Below are positions 8,678-16,672 of a stretch of 41,684 nt of DNA, piece after piece. The translations under genes and the position numbers were made by a program. The DNA comes from Saprospiraceae bacterium (lineage in GTDB: Bacteria > Bacteroidota > Bacteroidia > Chitinophagales > Saprospiraceae), in the NCBI GenBank assembly GCA_020629845.1, contig JAHDCQ010000011.1, positions 1 to 41,684 of the forward strand, read 5' to 3'. The notes under the pieces are model-generated. The model searched no databases and was not told the origin of the DNA. It worked only from the letters and a program-made list of their open reading frames with translations. Position 1 is the stretch's first letter; each line of letters begins with the position of its first letter.

Positions 8678-9889
8678 TTATTCTTCTAGCAGCAATAATT
8701 CCACTTCCCCTAGCAAGGTTTTTTGACTACCTATCAGGTTGGTGTAGAACATCGCGCTTAGAGGACTATCCAAAAAGCCTCCAAAATTGCTACAAATTAC
8801 TATAGTGACATCTTTTTCTAGATAATGTTGCACGATATTGGCTGCTCCGAGCGAACCACCATCATGTCCGGCTCTTGTAACATTGCGAAGTGGGGTTCTA
8901 GCAACGGCTAATCCTAAACCTTCGCCAATATCAATACTTGCTTGATAGGCTGCAAAATCTAGCATCTGTTCTAAGGAGTTTTGCGATACCAATTCGCCAC
9001 CAAATAGTGCGCGAATAAAGCGATAATAATCGTGCGCGGAAGCCAACATAGCATCATGCCCGATGTTCATATTGGCAAAGTTACGCTCTATCAAACTAGC
9101 ATTAACCAGCCGACCGTCGCCCCGTATATCAAGGTAAGTATTCACTACTCCTTTAGGCGCAGGGTAGCCCGCTTCATTTTTGTAGAAGGTATGCTGTAAG
9201 CCTAGTTTATTGATAATTTTTTCCGTTACCACATCTGCATGGTTGCCTGCAATTTCATCCATAATGAGTGCAAGCAATACCGTATTGGTGTTAGAGTAAG
9301 ACACTCGTTCAGCTGATGGAAAGTCGGGAGGAAGCTTACAAACATAGTCCAAATATTCCGCCGTCGTAAATTGACGTTCTAAATTGTGGAAATAGTCGGT
9401 GATATGTGTGGCTTGCTCAATAAAATCGGGAATACCAGTCGTATGATTCATGAGCTGGCGCACCGTAGCAGTCTTGCGATTAGGAAGATTTTCACACACC
9501 CAATCAGGCAAATATTCATCAATTACCTTATCCAGTTCTAGTTTGCCCTCTTCCACTAAGGTCATAGCAGCTACTGCATGATAGGTTTTCGCTACACTCG
9601 CTGAGTGAAAAATATGGCACATTTCCATCGGTTCTTTGGTTTCTAGCTTTGCCAAACCTGCTTTGCCAGCCCATTTGCCTCCTTCGGGGGTGTAGATAAG
9701 CATACTAAGTCCAGGTAGCCCTCTAGCTACATATTTATCCAAGAGTGCTTGCAATTCAGCAGCTTTAGGATGTTCGGTATTATATTCAAAATCCACCGTA
9801 CAGCTTTCGAGTGGTGCAATAATTTCTTTGGAGCAACTTTGGAATAGTACTGCACAAAGGCAGCATAAAACAAGCAATTTGTTTTTCAT
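8678..9889 (-). CDS. lipoprotein serine hydrolase of the beta-lactamase (class C / PBP4*) family
   Basis: A 403-residue enzyme with a lipoprotein signal (LFQSC, anchor Cys19), so it acts in the periplasm or at the cell surface. The beta-lactamase-fold catalytic set is complete: S98-V-A-K101 (nucleophile Ser98), Y198-S-N200, and H342-D-G-G in the position of the KTG/HxG motif. The text around Ser98 (HIFHSASVAKTYHAVA) and the sequence MNHTTGIPDF about 50 residues later are typical of the D-alanyl-D-alanine carboxypeptidase/esterase branch (Pfam Beta-lactamase). The substrate is not predictable; peptidoglycan peptides, D-amino-acid peptides or esters are all possible. The H-x-G-G instead of K-T-G argues against true beta-lactamase activity. 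The length is normal. Confidence 0.93.
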   Translation of the reverse strand: MKNKLLVLCCLCAVLFQSCSKEIIAPLESCTVDFEYNTEHPKAAELQALLDKYVARGLPGLSMLIYTPEGGKWAGKAGLAKLETKEPMEMCHIFHSASVAKTYHAVAAMTLVEEGKLELDKVIDEYLPDWVCENLPNRKTATVRQLMNHTTGIPDFIEQATHITDYFHNLERQFTTAEYLDYVCKLPPDFPSAERVSYSNTNTVLLALIMDEIAGNHADVVTEKIINKLGLQHTFYKNEAGYPAPKGVVNTYLDIRGDGRLVNASLIERNFANMNIGHDAMLASAHDYYRFIRALFGGELVSQNSLEQMLDFAAYQASIDIGEGLGLAVARTPLRNVTRAGHDGGSLGAANIVQHYLEKDVTIVICSNFGGFLDSPLSAMFYTNLIGSQKTLLGEVELLLLEE

Positions 9890-9995
9890 AAAAATATTTT
9901 TAATCGAGTGAATTGTAACACCAAGTGGTGCTTGGTACAGGACATGCTTTTAGAACAGGGTGTGAGATGTGTCAAGCATAATGATAGGTGAAAAT

Positions 9996-10589
9996 TTATT
10001 TATCCATCTGAATGCGCGTACCGACATGCAATAAGCTATGCGGCAAAATCGCTTGAAACTTGGAGTAAGGCATTTGTAGCCAAGTTTCATAGCGTACGAA
10101 AGGTGCAACTATCCATTTGTCATCCATTGTCCATTGGTAGCCACCGCCTATGCCGCCGCCCGCTAAGAATGTCCCCTTGCCTTGTTGCTGACTTTGATAC
10201 GCGCCATTTTCAAATACAAAAGTCTCTTGAGCATTGAATTCATGCAGATAGCCAATGCCCGCATTGAACTCGCCAAAGAAGCCATCTTTAGTAGTGAACC
10301 TTTGCACAAAATCAGTCTTTAGCCAAATGCCTGTGCTTAAATTTTTGTGATGATACCAACCCAATTGAAGGCGTTGGTGCGTGGAACTAATATCCTTTGT
10401 GTTATAGTTGAATTCCGTACCCACAGCAATGCCCAGATTAAGCGGTTGCTTTGCTAAACCTTTAAAAGGCAAACCAATAGAGTGGCTATACAGACTTATG
10501 GTAATAGGCGGATTTTTAAAGAAGTCATTTTGTGCGTGTAGACCTATTGTCCACAACAAAAACATACTAACAATAGTGGTGATTTTCAT
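9996..10589 (-). CDS. small outer-membrane beta-barrel-like protein
   Basis: A 197-residue protein with a signal peptide (MKITTIVSMFLLWTIGLHAQ, cleaved after HAQ). The mature part alternates polar and aromatic or hydrophobic residues in short strands separated by turns (LQLGWYHHKNLSTGIWLKTD, FGEFNAGIGYLHEF, FLAGGGIGGGYQW, VAPFVRYETWLQM) and ends in a strand VGTRIQMDK. This is the look of an 8- to 10-stranded outer-membrane barrel. It lies 100 bp downstream of, and in the same direction as, the AraC regulator at 10690, so the two are probably co-transcribed or the regulator controls it. Cargo and role unknown. Confidence 0.75.
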   Translation of the reverse strand: MKITTIVSMFLLWTIGLHAQNDFFKNPPITISLYSHSIGLPFKGLAKQPLNLGIAVGTEFNYNTKDISSTHQRLQLGWYHHKNLSTGIWLKTDFVQRFTTKDGFFGEFNAGIGYLHEFNAQETFVFENGAYQSQQQGKGTFLAGGGIGGGYQWTMDDKWIVAPFVRYETWLQMPYSKFQAILPHSLLHVGTRIQMDK

Positions 10590-10689
10590 GTATTGTCTTT
10601 TTTATTATTTCACCACAAAGAAAGGACAAAGCAAAATGGAGTCATTGTAAAAATTGGACACTTTAGGCAAAAAAAATTAATACGTTACC

Positions 10690-11490
10690 TTATCGAAGCA
10701 AGGCAGGTGCACCGAGGTAAGCAGTAGGTGTTTTTCCTGCAAACTGCTTGAATTCTTTCACAAAATGGGCTTGGTCATGGAAATCATATTGTACTACTAA
10801 CTCCATCCAATCGGGCTGTGCTTGCTGCTCAATATCTTCGAGTAGGTGCTTGAAGCGGGTGAGTTGGATAAAGCGTTTCGGGGAGAGTCCAACGCGCTTT
10901 TCAAACCACCGATTGAGGCTTTTATAATTGGTACTCAATTGCTTACAGAGGTCTTGTACGCGCACACATCCCTGTTGTTCTTGGATGTGTTGTATGCCAT
11001 AGTCCAAGCGATAATGCAATGCACTAGCTTGATAGAGTTGTCTCAAGAAGGCTTCGAGTAGCGCGATTTTGGCAGCATCATCAGGTAGCAAAGCAAGTTG
11101 TTCATGTAAGTTTTGCACATTGGTACGCTTAGAAAATAATTCCTCTAGAGCCACATGGTTATTAAAGGTTTCTTTAAGCGGAAGCTTGGTCAAAGGATAA
11201 ATTCCATTCGGGCGAAAACGGATATTGAGTAATTCTACCCGATTTTGCGGTCGAATGTCATAGCCTTTGTCAAATTGTCCGATAAAACAAGAGGGGTGCA
11301 ACTCAAAACGCTGTTCTCCCACTCCAATTTGCATATTCCCTTCAAATAAAAAAATCATATCCATTGCTGTTCTAGGATAATCTTGAATGCGATTAATTCC
11401 TTCATCTTGCACATCAATTCGTAAAAAACGATAGTGACTGATAAAAGGTCGCAAATCAGCAGAAGGATGATATGTATTGTATCGGAACAT
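10690..11490 (-). CDS. AraC-family transcriptional regulator
   Basis: A 266-residue cytoplasmic regulator. The N-terminal half (LRPFISHYRFLRID … MDMIFLFEGNM … FIGQFDKGYDI) is the cupin-like sensor region often annotated DUF6597 in Bacteroidota AraC proteins. Residues about 160-260 form the double helix-turn-helix: VRVQDLCKQLSTNYKSLNRW is the first HTH, and a second HTH ends in the signature F-H-D-Q-A-H-F-V-K-E-F-K-Q-F-A-G-K-T-P. The effector is unknown. It sits directly upstream of the outer-membrane protein gene at 9996 in the same orientation, its most likely target or partner. Confidence 0.93.
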   Translation of the reverse strand: MFRYNTYHPSADLRPFISHYRFLRIDVQDEGINRIQDYPRTAMDMIFLFEGNMQIGVGEQRFELHPSCFIGQFDKGYDIRPQNRVELLNIRFRPNGIYPLTKLPLKETFNNHVALEELFSKRTNVQNLHEQLALLPDDAAKIALLEAFLRQLYQASALHYRLDYGIQHIQEQQGCVRVQDLCKQLSTNYKSLNRWFEKRVGLSPKRFIQLTRFKHLLEDIEQQAQPDWMELVVQYDFHDQAHFVKEFKQFAGKTPTAYLGAPALLR

Positions 11491-11612
11491 ACTCTAAAGG
11501 TAGCATTATTTTTAAGGGAGTTGCAAGGTATAAGGCCTTAAAAAAGCGTTAAGGGCTTTTGTAAATAAGCCTAAGTGCCACACAATATTTATTAAATGCA
11601 ACACACCACAAA

Positions 11613-11638
11613 AAGGCGTTCCCGCCAGGGAAACGCCT
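11613..11638 (-). terminator. intrinsic terminator of the TonB-C protein gene
   Basis: On the minus strand AGGCGTT plus CCC pairs with its complement around a 4-base loop, with one bulged base. It is followed by a run of five T (A on the plus strand at 11610-11614). It lies about 35 bases after the end of the gene at 11672. Confidence 0.7.
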
Positions 11639-11671
11639 CGATATCGAAAAACTGCCAATTTAATGTCGTTG

Positions 11672-12169
11672 TTATAAGGCAAAGCGGATAGGGATATAGT
11701 AATTAGCGACTCTTGCTTTACCATTTACGGTAGCAGGGACCCAACCCGTATTAGGTAGAAGTTTGGCTATGCGTAAGGCTTCTTTGCCGCAACCACCGCC
11801 TATATCGCGTATGAGCCGATAATTACTCAAGCTACCCTCCTCATCCACTCGGAAGCCTACTACACATGTTCCTTCTATTCCTTGCACACAAGCTTCCTTA
11901 GGGTAAGTCAGCTTGGTATAGATGAAATTAAGAATTGCCGTGTCACTACATTTTTTGTTGATGGCATAGTTATTGGTTTCCACTTCGCAGCGCGTAAAGA
12001 GCGGCATGCGTTCGATATAACAAGCTGGCTCTATTTTGTCCGCTACAGCCATCGAACAAGCCATAGGCTCTTGTGGCGTGTGTTGTGCATTTATTTGGGC
12101 GGATGCTCCTATTGCCAAAAACATCCAACAGAGTGCGTAAATCAATTTTGTGCTATTGTTTTCATTCAT
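11672..12169 (-). CDS. secreted protein with TonB C-terminal domain
   Basis: A 165-residue protein with a signal peptide ending ASAQ. The C-terminal 90 residues have the TonB-C fold pattern: YTKLTYPKEACVQGIEGTCV, VGFRVDEEGSLSNYRLIRD, GCGKEALRIAKLLPNTGWVP and a last strand VANYYIPIRFAL. True TonB has an N-terminal membrane anchor and a Pro-rich linker. Here there is a cleavable signal and six to eight Cys, so this is one of the many Bacteroidota stand-alone TonB-C proteins rather than an energy transducer for receptors. It is followed by its own terminator. The role is unknown; it could bind periplasmic faces of outer-membrane proteins or peptidoglycan. Confidence 0.87.
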   Translation of the reverse strand: MNENNSTKLIYALCWMFLAIGASAQINAQHTPQEPMACSMAVADKIEPACYIERMPLFTRCEVETNNYAINKKCSDTAILNFIYTKLTYPKEACVQGIEGTCVVGFRVDEEGSLSNYRLIRDIGGGCGKEALRIAKLLPNTGWVPATVNGKARVANYYIPIRFAL

Positions 12170-12211
12170 TGCTTACGAATTACATACTCATAGATGCGAA
12201 GCCCTTATTTT

Positions 12212-12244
12212 TTGGTGTATTCCCATTTACTTGCTTTATCTTTG
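12212..12244 (+). promoter_or_regulatory. promoter-like box upstream of the M16 peptidase
   Basis: TATCTTTG at 12237-12244 matches TAnnTTTG exactly. A TTG at 12212-12214 lies 22 bases upstream, slightly longer than the ideal 19-21. Transcription would start near 12250, about 70 nt before the start codon. Confidence 0.55.
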
Positions 12245-12320
12245 CCCTTCTATATAGGAACTATATAAATAAGCATGTCATCTACATGCCTGATACAATT
12301 CAAAACAAATCCAAATCAAG

Positions 12321-13598
12321 TTGATTAAATTTTCAAGATTTAAGCTCAATAATGGCTTGCGCGTAGTAGTACATGAGGATAAGAGTACCCCCATGGCAGT
12401 CGTAAATGTGCTATATGATGTGGGTTCGCGCGATGAATCGCCGGAAAAAACGGGTTTTGCTCACCTGTTTGAGCATCTGATGTTTGGTGGTTCGGCAAAT
12501 ATCCCTGACTTCGATGTGCCAATACAAATGGCGGGAGGAGAAAATAATGCTTTCACGAATAATGATGTCACTAATTTTTATAACCTCTTGCCTGCAAAAA
12601 ATATAGAGGTGGCATTCTGGCTGGAATCGGATAGAATGTTGAGCCTCAACTTCGATGAGCGCGTACTAGAAACGCAACGCAAAGTGGTGCTAGAGGAATT
12701 CAAAGAAACCTGTACGGATAAACCCTACGGCGATGTATGGCATCATTTGTCAGGTTTGGTCTATAAAACGCATCCGTATCGCTGGCCGACTATTGGAAGT
12801 GTGCCGCAGCATATTGAAGAGGCGACTATGGACGATGTAAAGCATTTTTATAGTAGCTATTACGCGCCCAATAATGCCATACTAGTAGTAGCTGGCAATG
12901 TGAATGAAGCGCAGGCGCGCACATTGGCAGAAAAGTGGTTTGGAAATATTCCCGCAGCAAAAATTCCTAAACGTAAATTGCCTGAGGAACAAGTACAAAG
13001 CGAATTTCGGGTAAAAGACACTACTGCTGATGTGCCAATTGATGCCTTCTACATGGCATTCCGAATGCCTGGACGATTGCATGAAGACTACTATACCATT
13101 GATCTGATTTCGGATATTTTATGTAGTGGAAGTTCATCGCGATTGTACCGTCGCTTACTGCGCGAGCGCGAGTTGTTTTCGCATATTGATTGCTATATCA
13201 CGGGCAATATTGACCCTGGGCTGCTCATCATAGAAGGAAAACCCGCTAATGGCGTGGAACTGGCTACAGCAGAAGCAGCCGTGTGGGAAGAACTCCAAAA
13301 AATGCGCGAAGAGCCGCTGTCCGAAAAAGAACTACAGAAGATAAAAAACAAAGTAGAAAGCAATCTTATCTTCTCGGAGTCTAGTGTTTTAAATAAAGCG
13401 ATTAATCTAGCCTTTTTTGAAGTACTTGGTGATGTGGGGCGTATCAATCAGGAAGTGGATTTTTATCGCAAAATTCAAACTACTGATATTCAGCGTATGG
13501 CACAGAGCTTATTGCAGCGTGACAATTGCTCCATTTTATACTACAGAAGCAAGCAAAAAGCGGAGGCAGCAGTTGTTACAGAAACGAATTATGCTTAG
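12321..13598 (+). CDS. M16 (insulinase/pitrilysin) family zinc peptidase
   Basis: A 425-residue M16 peptidase without signal peptide. The inverted zinc motif is intact: H48-L-F-E51-H52, with the third zinc ligand in the E125/E126 pair of VVLEEF. The downstream M16 C-domain is seen around GSSSRLYRRLLRERELF and EKELQKIKNKVESNL. Homology starts at once (FKLNNGLRVVVHED), so the protein must begin near here. There is no ATG in frame after the TGA at 12291, so TTG 12321 is the best start. A 12-codon frame starting at ATG 12285 ends in a TGA that overlaps this TTG (TTGA), suggesting translational coupling or a one-base error that hides an ATG start. Bacteroidota M16 genes usually come with an inactive partner gene; none is present here. 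The stop codon lies inside the left end of a palindromic element. Confidence 0.92.
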   Translation: MIKFSRFKLNNGLRVVVHEDKSTPMAVVNVLYDVGSRDESPEKTGFAHLFEHLMFGGSANIPDFDVPIQMAGGENNAFTNNDVTNFYNLLPAKNIEVAFWLESDRMLSLNFDERVLETQRKVVLEEFKETCTDKPYGDVWHHLSGLVYKTHPYRWPTIGSVPQHIEEATMDDVKHFYSSYYAPNNAILVVAGNVNEAQARTLAEKWFGNIPAAKIPKRKLPEEQVQSEFRVKDTTADVPIDAFYMAFRMPGRLHEDYYTIDLISDILCSGSSSRLYRRLLRERELFSHIDCYITGNIDPGLLIIEGKPANGVELATAEAAVWEELQKMREEPLSEKELQKIKNKVESNLIFSESSVLNKAINLAFFEVLGDVGRINQEVDFYRKIQTTDIQRMAQSLLQRDNCSILYYRSKQKAEAAVVTETNYA

Positions 13599-13760
13599 GA
13601 ACGCTAAACAAATAAATGTACATTCTTGACTGTCTCTTTTACTCCCATTTTTCACTTTGAAATTGGTCAAATATCCAGATATACTCCCACTTTCAAAGCA
13701 AAAACTGGAATCAAAATAACCAACTCAAGAATGTACATTTATTAATTTAGCGTTCCTTAA
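13595..13760. repeat. 166-bp palindromic element (GGAACGCTAAAC-tipped)
   Basis: Arms of about 36 bp (13595-13630 and 13725-13760) are inverted copies, with tip GGAACGCTAAA followed by AATAAATGTACATTCTTGA. Inside are further inverted segments, CTTTGAA/TTCAAAG and ATATC/GATAT at the centre. The tip recurs at 35714-35726. It encodes nothing. It supplies the TAG stop of the M16 gene. It looks like a nonautonomous miniature element or a folded REP-like repeat. Confidence 0.8.
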
Positions 13761-13793
13761 GCGCAAAAACTCGAATCAACGAACAAATAAATA

Positions 13794-15020
13794 ATGGAAA
13801 ATAACATCCTAGATAGTGTTGAATTGTATGTAAAGCAGTTTTTTGAAGAGCAAATTCCTGATAAATATGTTTATCACAACCTAGAACATACGCTAGATGT
13901 GGTGATGGCGGCACAAATTATTGGAGAAGGCTACACCTTGAGTGATAAGGAGCGAGAATCGCTCGAAATAGCGGCTTGGTTTCATGATACAGGCTACACG
14001 GAAGGTGCGGATAGGCACGAAGAACGAAGTTGTGGCTATATGCGCTCCTATCTAACAACTTTGGCTTATGAAGCTACTGACATAGATGCCATTGCGGATA
14101 TTATAATGGCGACAAAGTCGGGTATGCAGCCTGAAGATTTGCTTGGACAGATTCTACGCGATGCGGATATGAGCCACTTAGGAAGTTCGCAATATTGGAC
14201 ACGATCGGGGCGCGTGCGGCATGAGTTGAGCATTACAAAAGACGTTAAAATGGCTGAAGAGGAGTGGCTAGAACGTGAAATTGATTTCATGAATACACAT
14301 GAATATCAAACCCTAGTAGCCCGTGAGTTATTTGATAAGCAAAAAGGTAGGCACATCAAAGAACTTCGGAAGCGCAAAGCCTTATTGCAAGTAGACCAAG
14401 AAGAGCTGAATCGCCTCAATAAAAAGAAGAAAACAAAAGATAAAAAAATACAAAAAGCCATCAAAGATAGCCGCGAACAACTCACCGATATGCGCCTCGG
14501 GCGTGGCGTGGAGACGATGTATCGCACGACTTACCGCACACACGTCAATCTAAGCTCGATAGCCGATAATAAGGCAAATATCATGCTTAGTATCAATGCG
14601 ATAATTATTTCTATAATTGTTTCGACACTCGTGCCACAGCTTACCGATAGTCCCAAATTGATTATTCCGACCATGCTGATATTAGCCTCCTGCTTGATTT
14701 CGGTGATTTATGCCACACTCGCTACTCGCCCGAAGGTAACGGAAGGTCGCTTTACGCGTGAAGACATCGAAGCGCGCCGCTCGAACCTGCTCTTTTTTGG
14801 CAACTATTACAATATGGAATTAGAAGATTTCCATTGGGGAATGATGGAAATGATTCGAGATAACAATTTTCTGTATAGCTCTATGACCCGCGATTTATAT
14901 TTTCTAGGAAAAGTATTGGCGCAGAAATATCGCTATCTCAGCATAGGCTATGCGGTGTTTATGTATGGCTTGATTGTATCCGTATTTGCGTTTGCGATTG
15001 CGTTTATCTTTTTTAGCTAA
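13794..15020 (+). CDS. HD-domain phosphohydrolase fused to a Pycsar-type PycTM (DUF5706) membrane domain
   Basis: A 408-residue two-domain protein. The N-terminal HD domain has metal ligands in YHNLEH (H28, H32), H64-D65 (AAWFHDTGY) and the late Asp of LRDADMSHLG (D123/D125), so hydrolysis of a nucleotide or cyclic nucleotide is plausible. A Lys-rich coiled coil (about 180-235) leads to the C-terminal domain: THVNLSSIADNKANIMLSIN, two TM helices (about 262-310), a cytoplasmic helical stretch and a third TM at the end. This matches DUF5706, renamed PycTM because such domains are the membrane effectors of Pycsar anti-phage systems. No cyclase gene lies nearby, so it is either an orphan or has a housekeeping role. 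HD-PycTM fusions are, to my knowledge, common in Bacteroidota. It is transcribed alone. Confidence 0.88.
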   Translation: MENNILDSVELYVKQFFEEQIPDKYVYHNLEHTLDVVMAAQIIGEGYTLSDKERESLEIAAWFHDTGYTEGADRHEERSCGYMRSYLTTLAYEATDIDAIADIIMATKSGMQPEDLLGQILRDADMSHLGSSQYWTRSGRVRHELSITKDVKMAEEEWLEREIDFMNTHEYQTLVARELFDKQKGRHIKELRKRKALLQVDQEELNRLNKKKKTKDKKIQKAIKDSREQLTDMRLGRGVETMYRTTYRTHVNLSSIADNKANIMLSINAIIISIIVSTLVPQLTDSPKLIIPTMLILASCLISVIYATLATRPKVTEGRFTREDIEARRSNLLFFGNYYNMELEDFHWGMMEMIRDNNFLYSSMTRDLYFLGKVLAQKYRYLSIGYAVFMYGLIVSVFAFAIAFIFFS

Positions 15021-15024
15021 AAAG

Positions 15025-15049
15025 CCCGCTTACCATTACGATAAGCGGG
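15025..15049. terminator. terminator between convergent genes
   Basis: CCCGCTTA pairs with TAAGCGGG around a 9-base loop, preceded by AAAAAG. It lies directly after the HD-PycTM stop and 31 bases from the stop of the convergent anti-sigma gene. Confidence 0.7.
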
Positions 15050-15079
15050 ATATTGGATAGTTGTTCTTGTGTGTATTGG

Positions 15080-15853
15080 CTAGAGTTGTTGGAGTAATGC
15101 TTTAGCATCTTTAGCCAATGGATAATAGTTTTCATCAATGATAATTTGTAATACTCGCTTTGCCTCTCCGATGTTTTCCATGTGGATGTGGATGAGGGCT
15201 TGACTCCAATAGGCGATATCTTGCTTGCCTCCATCTTCTAAGTCAAGTACTTGCTGAAATGCGACTAAGGCTTGAGTAGGTTGCTCTAATCGAAAGAAGG
15301 TTTGCCCTCTAAGCAATAGCACTTGTTCCTGGATAGCAGTGTCTGTTTCAATCTTTGTGAGTCCCGACAAGCAAGCTTCATATTCCTCCGCTTCATAACT
15401 TGCAATGGCATCTATAAGCATTGGATTAATATCTGTAGAAACAAAAGAGCGGTTTGTAGATAATTCGGGCGCATCTTTCCACTTGTCTAAGGCAAGTTCC
15501 TGATAGTTTGTTTTAGAATTTAGTAATGTTATAGTCCATAAGGCAGCACTCACTATTACTGCTATGGATGCGGCCATCAACCACCATTTTTTGGATGGTT
15601 TTAGTGTAGCTATTTTCCGCTCTTGTTTTGATAATTCTGTATGCCATTGCTGCTGTAGTGTTGCTTTATCTTCAAAGGTATTTCCTGTGAAGTCTTTGTC
15701 TATTTTTTTATCTACAAAATCATACGCCTGAATCTTTTGAAAGAAGCGTCTATCTATTTCCATTCGTTCTTCAAAATCTTGAACTTCTTTTTCATTGAGT
15801 TCAAACTCAAAGAAACGCTGGATGAGTTCGTAATCAGATGATTTCTTATGCAT
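15080..15853 (-). CDS. anti-sigma-like membrane protein with periplasmic TPR-like domain
   Basis: A 257-residue single-pass protein. The N-terminal 85 residues (SDYELIQRFFEFELNEKEVQ … DFEERMEIDRRFFQK) have the layout of zinc-less anti-sigma N-termini. A TM helix spans about 90-109 (WWLMAASIAVIVSAALW), and the rest is a TPR-like periplasmic domain (SYEAEEYEACLSGL … VLLLRGQTFFRLEQPTQALV … AKRVLQIIIDENYYPLAKDA). Its start overlaps the stop of the sigma gene by 8 bases, so the pair is translationally coupled. The same protein is fused to a sigma factor at 26032. Inference: it holds the sigma factor at the membrane, and the TPR domain senses a periplasmic partner. Confidence 0.85.
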   Translation of the reverse strand: MHKKSSDYELIQRFFEFELNEKEVQDFEERMEIDRRFFQKIQAYDFVDKKIDKDFTGNTFEDKATLQQQWHTELSKQERKIATLKPSKKWWLMAASIAVIVSAALWTITLLNSKTNYQELALDKWKDAPELSTNRSFVSTDINPMLIDAIASYEAEEYEACLSGLTKIETDTAIQEQVLLLRGQTFFRLEQPTQALVAFQQVLDLEDGGKQDIAYWSQALIHIHMENIGEAKRVLQIIIDENYYPLAKDAKALLQQL

Positions 15854-16451
15854 GTTGTTGTTTATTGGTCAATTGTTCAAGTTCTATGACCGTTTCTATT
15901 TTTAATTTTTGTACACAATTCGATTTTACGGTACTTAGTGTCCGCGCATTGTTGTAGCCCAATGGTCGCCATAAATCTTTTGGTTTTTCCAAACCTTTCG
16001 CCAAAATCAGATGGAATAGTGCTTTGCACTTGGAGCTTAATTTAGGAATAGCTCGTTTCAAAGCTTCTAGGTAGTTGTCTTCTACTTCTTGTTCTCTCCA
16101 AAAGTCTTCCTCTGTTTTCATATAGGTGATTTCTGAATTACTCAAGCCTTCATCCGATACCATTTTGTGTTTATTCTTTTTCCGTTGCTCATCTATCAGA
16201 TAATATTTTGCCATAGTGAAAATATAGCCTTTAATATTGGTTTTCGGAAGCTCACTCTTTTCCACCACAAATTTTTGCCAAAACTTATACATGGCCTCCG
16301 AGAAGGCTTCGCGGGCTTGTTCTTCTGAGCCTGCATAAGCACTAAGTTGGACTTTGCAAACTGTATATAACTCTTTGAATACAAGATTGAAAGTCTTTTC
16401 ATCGCCCTCTCTAGCTTTTTGTATCGCATTTTGTATCTGTACTTCTTTCAT
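15846..16451 (-). CDS. ECF-like sigma-70 family sigma factor
   Basis: A 201-residue sigma factor. I start it at the second Met (MKEVQIQNAIQKAREGD), because this gives the same N-terminal length as the homologous half of the fusion gene at 26032; an earlier Met at 16472 adds seven residues. Region 2 includes FSEAMYKFWQK and NIKGYIFTMAKYYLIDEQRK, and region 4 is in the helical C-terminal part (LEALKRAIPKLSSKCKALFH … LGYNNARTLSTVKSNCVQKL). It lacks the extra C-terminal SnoaL-type domain of some ECFs. It forms an operon with the anti-sigma gene (8-nt overlap) and is divergent from the secreted-protein genes starting at 16673. Its promoters are unknown. Confidence 0.88.
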   Translation of the reverse strand: MKEVQIQNAIQKAREGDEKTFNLVFKELYTVCKVQLSAYAGSEEQAREAFSEAMYKFWQKFVVEKSELPKTNIKGYIFTMAKYYLIDEQRKKNKHKMVSDEGLSNSEITYMKTEEDFWREQEVEDNYLEALKRAIPKLSSKCKALFHLILAKGLEKPKDLWRPLGYNNARTLSTVKSNCVQKLKIETVIELEQLTNKQQHA

Positions 16452-16672
16452 CAGAGTGTGTTGTATATTCAATTAATAGACGTAAAAGTTGGATAATGTT
16501 AATGGTGTAGTTTCTAAAAACTTATTAAATACTATTTTTTTATGGCTTAAAAATTGGCTTTCAATACTTTACAAGGTCTACCCAGAGAACACATTTTTAA
16601 TTTTATATGTGTTTATGGTATCTGTTTAGTCTTATAAATGTAATTCAATCATCTTATAAAATTTATGATATC

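Noticed and set aside
8678-9889. A true beta-lactamase resistance gene
   Set aside because: SxxK and YxN are present, but the third motif is HDGG and the surrounding text is that of the serine hydrolase/carboxypeptidase branch.
11672-12169. A TonB energy transducer for the receptor at 38972
   Set aside because: It has a cleavable signal peptide instead of a membrane anchor, no Pro-rich linker, many Cys, and lies 27 kb away without exbB/exbD.
13595-13760. An insertion sequence
   Set aside because: The element is only 166 bp, encodes no transposase, and no target duplication could be made out with confidence.
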